Of a stretch of DNA of 64,000 nucleotides, positions 60,141 to 64,000 are shown piece after piece. Every line of letters starts with the position of its first letter. Position 1 is the first letter of the stretch. The DNA is from Thalassovita gelatinovora (GTDB lineage Bacteria > Pseudomonadota > Alphaproteobacteria > Rhodobacterales > Rhodobacteraceae). The position numbers and the translations under genes are program-made. Below the pieces are notes generated by a model, which worked only from the letters and a program-made list of their open reading frames with translations, was not told the origin of the DNA and did not search any database. The DNA lies in the NCBI RefSeq assembly GCF_001458355.1, contig NZ_CYSA01000008.1, forward strand, positions 38,889-102,888, read 5' to 3'.

Positions 60141-61211
60141 ATGGTGCAAAATGTACTGGTGAATCAAGCAAAGATCACCGAAGCGGAACTGGCTGATGCC
60201 GCGCCAATGGAATTGCGGGACGGGCAGGTCCGGCTGCGGTTGGAAAGTTTCGCCCTCACCACCAATAATGTCACTTATGCCGCCACAGGCTTTGTCATTG
60301 GGTATTGGACATTCTTTCCCAGCGGGATTGAAGGCAAGGGGATCGTGCCGGTCTGGGGCGTGGCTCGCGTGGTGGAAAGCCGGTTCGCAGATATGCCTGA
60401 AGGGACGCGGCTTTATGGCTTTTATCCGATGGGGGAAGAGTTGATCATCGCTCCGCAACAAAGCGCCAAAGGCGTTTTTGTCGATACCAGCGCCCATCGT
60501 GCCGAATTGCCATTGGTATACAATACCTATGTCTGCGTGCGCGCTGGCGCGGTCGAAGACGATTACAAGCGAGCCTTGTTGCAGCCTTTGCTGGCCACCT
60601 CTTATCTGCTGTTTGATTGGCTGATGGACAATGACAGGTTCGGTGCCGAACAGATCATCATCGGCAGCGCTTCGTCGAAAACCGGGTTGGGCCTGTGCAA
60701 ATTTTTGGCCGAACCGGAAACCCGGCCCTACCGGATCGTCGGGCTGACCTCGGACAGCAACAGGGACTTTGTCGAAGCTTCGGGTGGCTGCGATCAAGTC
60801 TTGAGCTATGATGAAATCGAAAAATTGGCGCGGGTGCCATCGGTCTATGTCGATATGGCGGGGAACGCGGCGGTGAAAATTCGGTTGCATACGCATCTGG
60901 CCAACGAATTGCGTCACAGCGCCGCCGTGGGCACCAGCCATTGGGATAAATTTGCCCAACCGGGGTCCGATCTGCCGGGGCCGAAGCCGCGATTTTTCTT
61001 TGCCCCAGAACAGATCCGTAAACGGCGCGAAGACTGGGGACCGGGTGTGATCGAAGCACAGATCACCGCCGGATGGAAACGTATTGCGACCGATGCGGAT
61101 GACTGGATGGATGTGAAGGTGCATAACGGTTTGAACCGTGCGCCCGAAGTTTACCGGGCGATCGCCGAAGGTGAAGCCAGCCCGCGAGAGGGCCATGTGA
61201 TCAGGCTATGA
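60141..61211 (+). CDS. DUF2855-family protein
   Basis: A 356-residue protein of the DUF2855 family, distantly like zinc-free medium-chain dehydrogenases. LTTNNVTYAATGFVIGYWTFFP and PLLATSYLLFDWLMDN are typical blocks, and IIGSASSKTGLGLCKFLAE looks like a nucleotide-binding stretch. No reaction is known to me for the family. AGGAGGAG is 8 bases before the ATG. It has a terminator before it and an ABC exporter 87 bases after it. Confidence 0.87.
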   Translation: MVQNVLVNQAKITEAELADAAPMELRDGQVRLRLESFALTTNNVTYAATGFVIGYWTFFPSGIEGKGIVPVWGVARVVESRFADMPEGTRLYGFYPMGEELIIAPQQSAKGVFVDTSAHRAELPLVYNTYVCVRAGAVEDDYKRALLQPLLATSYLLFDWLMDNDRFGAEQIIIGSASSKTGLGLCKFLAEPETRPYRIVGLTSDSNRDFVEASGGCDQVLSYDEIEKLARVPSVYVDMAGNAAVKIRLHTHLANELRHSAAVGTSHWDKFAQPGSDLPGPKPRFFFAPEQIRKRREDWGPGVIEAQITAGWKRIATDADDWMDVKVHNGLNRAPEVYRAIAEGEASPREGHVIRL

Positions 61212-61298
61212 AATGAATACCTGATTTAGCATGTTTGACGCTGGCATTCCTAGGGCGCGAGTCCTATCTCTAGGGCCAAAGCTGAAAAGGAACACGTC

Positions 61299-63125
61299 AT
61301 GCGGCGCGCCGGACCCCATACCGATGCCAATCTCAATAATGAACGGCTGTCCGGTTGGCGCACGATCCGCCGTGTCATGCCGTATCTTTGGCCCGCGGAC
61401 CCGGATCAGGCGTGGGTCAAGCGTCGGGTGGTTTTCGCCATGCTGGCGCTGCTGATGGCCAAAATTGTCGCGGTTTCGACACCGCTTCTTTATAAACAGG
61501 CCGTGGATGCCTTGGCTGAAGACGGCGTATCGACACTGGCGCTCGGCGCGGTGGGGCTGACATTGGCCTATGGATTGGCCCGGCTGATGTCGAACGGGTT
61601 TCAACAACTGCGCGATGCGATCTTCGCGGCGGTGGGACAACGGGCGCTGCGGATGTTGGCGCTTGAAACCTTTACCCATATCCACCGGTTGTCGATGCGC
61701 TATCACATCACCCGCAAAACCGGCGGTCTGAGCCGAATTATTGAACGCGGTGTTAAAGGCGTTGAATTCCTGCTGCGCTTTTTGCTTTTCTCCATTGGGC
61801 CGCTGGTTCTGGAACTGTTGCTGATCGCAGGAATTTTGTTTTTCCTGTTCGATGTCTGGTACTTGGCCGTGGTGGCATTGACCATCGCACTTTATGTCTG
61901 GTTCACCTTCGCGGTGACCGAATGGCGGGTGAAGCTGCGCAAGGAAATGAACGATCAGGATACCGATGCCAATCAAAAGGCAATCGACAGCCTGTTGAAT
62001 TTCGAAACGGTCAAATATTTCGGGGCCGAATCCCGTGAAGCGGCGCGCTATGATCGCGCGATGGAACTTTATGCCCGCGCGGCGCTGAAAACGTCCTATT
62101 CGCTGGCCTTCCTGAATTTCGGTCAAGCCTTCCTGATCACCGGCGGGTTAGCGGCCGTGATGGTGATGGCGGCAATGGGGGTGCAGCGGGGCGATTTGAC
62201 GGTGGGCGATTTCGTCATGGTCAACGCCTATATGATCCAGATCACCATGCCGTTGAATTTCCTTGGCACTGTTTACCGTGAAATCCGTCAGGCGCTGGTG
62301 GATATGGGGGAAATGTTCGACCTGTTGGAACAACCCGCCGAAGTGACCGACAAACCCGATGCCGCTGCGCTGAAAGTGTCGGGCGGTCAGGTCGAACTGG
62401 ATAATGTGGTGTTCGGATATGAGGCAGAACGCCCCATTCTTCAAGGGGTCAGCCTGACCGTAGAACCGGGCAAGACGGTGGCGATCGTGGGATCATCCGG
62501 ATCGGGCAAATCGACCATCGGTCGGCTGTTGTTCCGGTTTTACGATGTTGTCGGCGGATCGGTGAAAATTGATGGTCAGGACGTGCGTGACATTACTCAG
62601 GTCAGTTTGCACGACATGATCGGCGTGGTGCCGCAGGACACGGTGCTGTTCAACGACAGCATCCGATATAATATCGCCTATGGTCGCGATGGTGCCACCC
62701 AGACCGAAATCGAAGCCGCAGCCAAGGCCGCCCAGATCCACAATTTCATTATGTCGTTGCCGCAGGGCTATGACACCACGGTGGGCGAACGCGGCTTGAA
62801 ACTTTCGGGTGGTGAAAAGCAGCGGGTGGGCATTGCGCGTACGCTTTTGAAGAACCCACCGATCCTGCTCTTGGACGAAGCAACCTCGGCATTGGACACC
62901 GAAACCGAACAGGAAATCCAGGGCGCGCTGGCGCGGGCCGGGCAGGGGCGTACGGTGATCACCATCGCGCACCGATTGTCCACTATCGCCGATGCCGACC
63001 GCATCGTGGTGTTGGAAAAAGGCGTGATCGTGGAAACCGGTACCCATTCCGAGCTGCTAGAACGGCAAGGTCGCTATGCCCAGCTGTGGCAGCGGCAGGC
63101 GAGCGAGCAGGGCGAGGCGGCGTGA
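61299..63125 (+). CDS. ATM1/HMT1-type ABC exporter
   Basis: A 608-residue half-transporter with fused membrane and ATPase domains. About six helices occupy residues 40-330, with the ATM1-style DTDANQKAIDSLLNFETVKYFGAE. The ATPase has Walker A GSSGSGKST, signature LSGGEKQRVGIARTL, Walker B ILLLDEATSALD and switch His in IAHRLS. Bacterial ATM1 proteins export glutathione-linked species, helping metal tolerance and Fe-S balance. No Fe-S genes are adjacent to narrow its role. Confidence 0.93.
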   Translation: MRRAGPHTDANLNNERLSGWRTIRRVMPYLWPADPDQAWVKRRVVFAMLALLMAKIVAVSTPLLYKQAVDALAEDGVSTLALGAVGLTLAYGLARLMSNGFQQLRDAIFAAVGQRALRMLALETFTHIHRLSMRYHITRKTGGLSRIIERGVKGVEFLLRFLLFSIGPLVLELLLIAGILFFLFDVWYLAVVALTIALYVWFTFAVTEWRVKLRKEMNDQDTDANQKAIDSLLNFETVKYFGAESREAARYDRAMELYARAALKTSYSLAFLNFGQAFLITGGLAAVMVMAAMGVQRGDLTVGDFVMVNAYMIQITMPLNFLGTVYREIRQALVDMGEMFDLLEQPAEVTDKPDAAALKVSGGQVELDNVVFGYEAERPILQGVSLTVEPGKTVAIVGSSGSGKSTIGRLLFRFYDVVGGSVKIDGQDVRDITQVSLHDMIGVVPQDTVLFNDSIRYNIAYGRDGATQTEIEAAAKAAQIHNFIMSLPQGYDTTVGERGLKLSGGEKQRVGIARTLLKNPPILLLDEATSALDTETEQEIQGALARAGQGRTVITIAHRLSTIADADRIVVLEKGVIVETGTHSELLERQGRYAQLWQRQASEQGEAA

Positions 63126-63131
63126 TAGCCG

Positions 63132-63762
63132 TTAGAACCGATACACTCTGAAATCTATCGTCCCGATATCATCGGCGCTGACATTTTCAAGGACGGCAAA
63201 GGGAACTCCGTGCGCTGTCAGCGTGTATCCGTTGCTTTCAGGTACAGCGACAGTTCGGACAACTGATGCGTCGAAAGTGTTCCCTGTTACAATAAGAACA
63301 TCTTCATCCGTATTGAAATCGGTGATGACAACCGGCTCGGCGTCGCCTTCACGCGGATCGGTTTCGACATTGATATAGATTTCGTCAGCCCCGTCGCCTG
63401 CTGTAATCTGATCGCCATCATCTGCATATAACCGATCATCGCCCGATCCACCGTTCAGGGTATCTGGAGCGTTTTCCAGTGAAGTGCCTGTATTGTCGTG
63501 TTCGTAGTCGAGCGCAGAAATATTATCGTTGCCGCCATATCCTGAAAGGGAATCGGAACCAAAGCGCGAAATTAAGTAATCGCTATTGTGGTAACCAGGT
63601 TCGGCAAAGCCGCCTTCGACCGTGTCGTTATCGCTCATCAAGCCAGGGTCGTAGGATGCGGTATCGTCTTCTCGCCACAGATTGTAGCCGTCACCGAGAT
63701 GAACGAGATCGTCGCCCAGCCCGGTCGATACGGTGTCGTTTCCATTGCCGCCAATGACTGTA
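63132..63762 (-). pseudogene. 3' remnant of an RTX-repeat protein gene, cut by an IS element
   Basis: Read leftward from the IS junction, this encodes about 209 residues of RTX type: VIGGNGNDTVSTGLGDDLVH, SGYGGNDNISALDYEHD and GGSGDDRLYADDGDQ, ending in the usual post-repeat domain and FRVYRF. The open frame continues into the IS without any RTX similarity, so the start of the gene has been lost or displaced to the far side of the insertion, beyond the window. It converges on the ABC exporter, 6 bases from its stop. Confidence 0.8.
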
Positions 63763-64000
63763 TGGACCTGTCGCGGTTTGATGCCGCTCCTTTGATAGCA
63801 TTTACTGCAACAAAGGAGACGAACTATGGGCACAGGAAGAACGGATGAATTCCGCAAAGACGCGGTGCGAATTGCGCTGACCAGCGGGCTGACACGGCGA
63901 CAAGTTGCGGATGATCTGGGCGTTGGGCTTTCGACGCTGAACAAGTGGGTGAACGCGCACCGTGGCACGGATGTGGTATCTCCCGAGGATCGCGAGCTTG
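63763..64000 (+). mobile_element. Left end of an IS3-family insertion sequence (partial)
   Basis: Around 63763 the RTX coding sequence stops and TGGACCTGTCGCGGTTTGAT begins, a TG-starting terminal sequence of the style found at ends of IS3-family elements. A transposase OrfA gene follows about 63 bases later. The exact boundary is uncertain by a few bases because the other end and target duplication are outside the window. Confidence 0.75.
63826..64000 (+). CDS. IS3-family transposase OrfA (partial)
   Basis: The first 58 residues are visible. They carry the transposase_8/HTH_Tnp_1 helix-turn-helix: TDEFRKDAVRIALTSG, then RRQVADDLGVGLSTLNKWV. AAAGGAG lies just before ATG 63826. In IS3 elements OrfA binds the ends and is joined to OrfB by a frameshift; OrfB should follow beyond the window. 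Confidence 0.88.
   Translation, partial: MGTGRTDEFRKDAVRIALTSGLTRRQVADDLGVGLSTLNKWVNAHRGTDVVSPEDREL

Overview
The window looks like chromosome of a marine-type alphaproteobacterium of the order Rhodobacterales (Roseobacter/Paracoccus relatives). The grounds are gene content and style: a heterotetrameric sarcosine oxidase set (soxB-D-A-G), a dimethylglycine-dehydrogenase-like FAD/GcvT fusion, panC-panB, a ccmI-ruvX-DUF1289 string with ATGA overlaps, a Tad/Flp pilus locus, hybrid kinases, a sit-type metal transporter, and a conserved intergenic hairpin repeat. No rRNA, tRNA, CRISPR array or prophage was seen. The only mobile DNA is one IS3-type element entering at the right edge.

Layout. 1-2.1 kb: the 5' tip of a leftward gene, then a ferredoxin/flavodoxin-type NADPH reductase and a small flavodoxin. 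2.3-13.4 kb: a catabolic island with a RidA-like protein, a divergent FolD-like protein and an IclR regulator (leftward). Facing them is a rightward operon of creatininase-family hydrolase, cytosine-deaminase-like amidohydrolase, FAD oxidase, NAD(P)H:quinone-type flavoprotein, a NitT/TauT-type ABC transporter, FolD and a MetF-like protein. It reads as uptake and degradation of a small, probably N-heterocyclic or N-methylated compound with capture of a one-carbon unit on tetrahydrofolate; the substrate is not identifiable from sequence. 13.5-18 kb: panC-panB and the FAD/GcvT protein. 18-19.2 kb: a CMD-family protein and a DUF938 methyltransferase.

19.2-28.1 kb: a leftward Tad pilus locus in two transcription units (cpaF-tadB-tadC-tadG, a terminator, then flp-cpaA-cpaB-cpaE-tadE-tadE). 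It has no secretin, CpaD or TadD. Both units have copies of a TGGCCTA-type motif in their upstream regions. 28.5-34.5 kb: a two-receiver LuxR response regulator, a hybrid kinase, and a second, convergent hybrid kinase. 34.8-38.3 kb: a sitABCD-type Mn/Fe/Zn transporter with Fur-like boxes. 38.6-45.2 kb: metH, dusA, a TSUP permease and a small RTX-repeat protein. 45.3-47.2 kb: DUF1289, ruvX, ccmI. 47.4-52.8 kb: soxBDAG, with a probable small antisense membrane protein between soxB and soxD. 53-63.1 kb: FkbM methyltransferase, sodB, a hybrid kinase, a host-attachment-family protein, a LOG-like protein, a LysM protein, a DUF2855 protein and an ATM1-type ABC exporter. 63.1-64 kb: an RTX gene remnant cut by an IS3-family insertion.

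One-carbon theme. Two FolD homologues, a MetF-like protein, PanB, two GcvT-domain demethylating oxidases and MetH all use or make tetrahydrofolate C1 units, so the first 18 kb plus metH and sox could interconnect through the folate pool. This is an inference from gene content.
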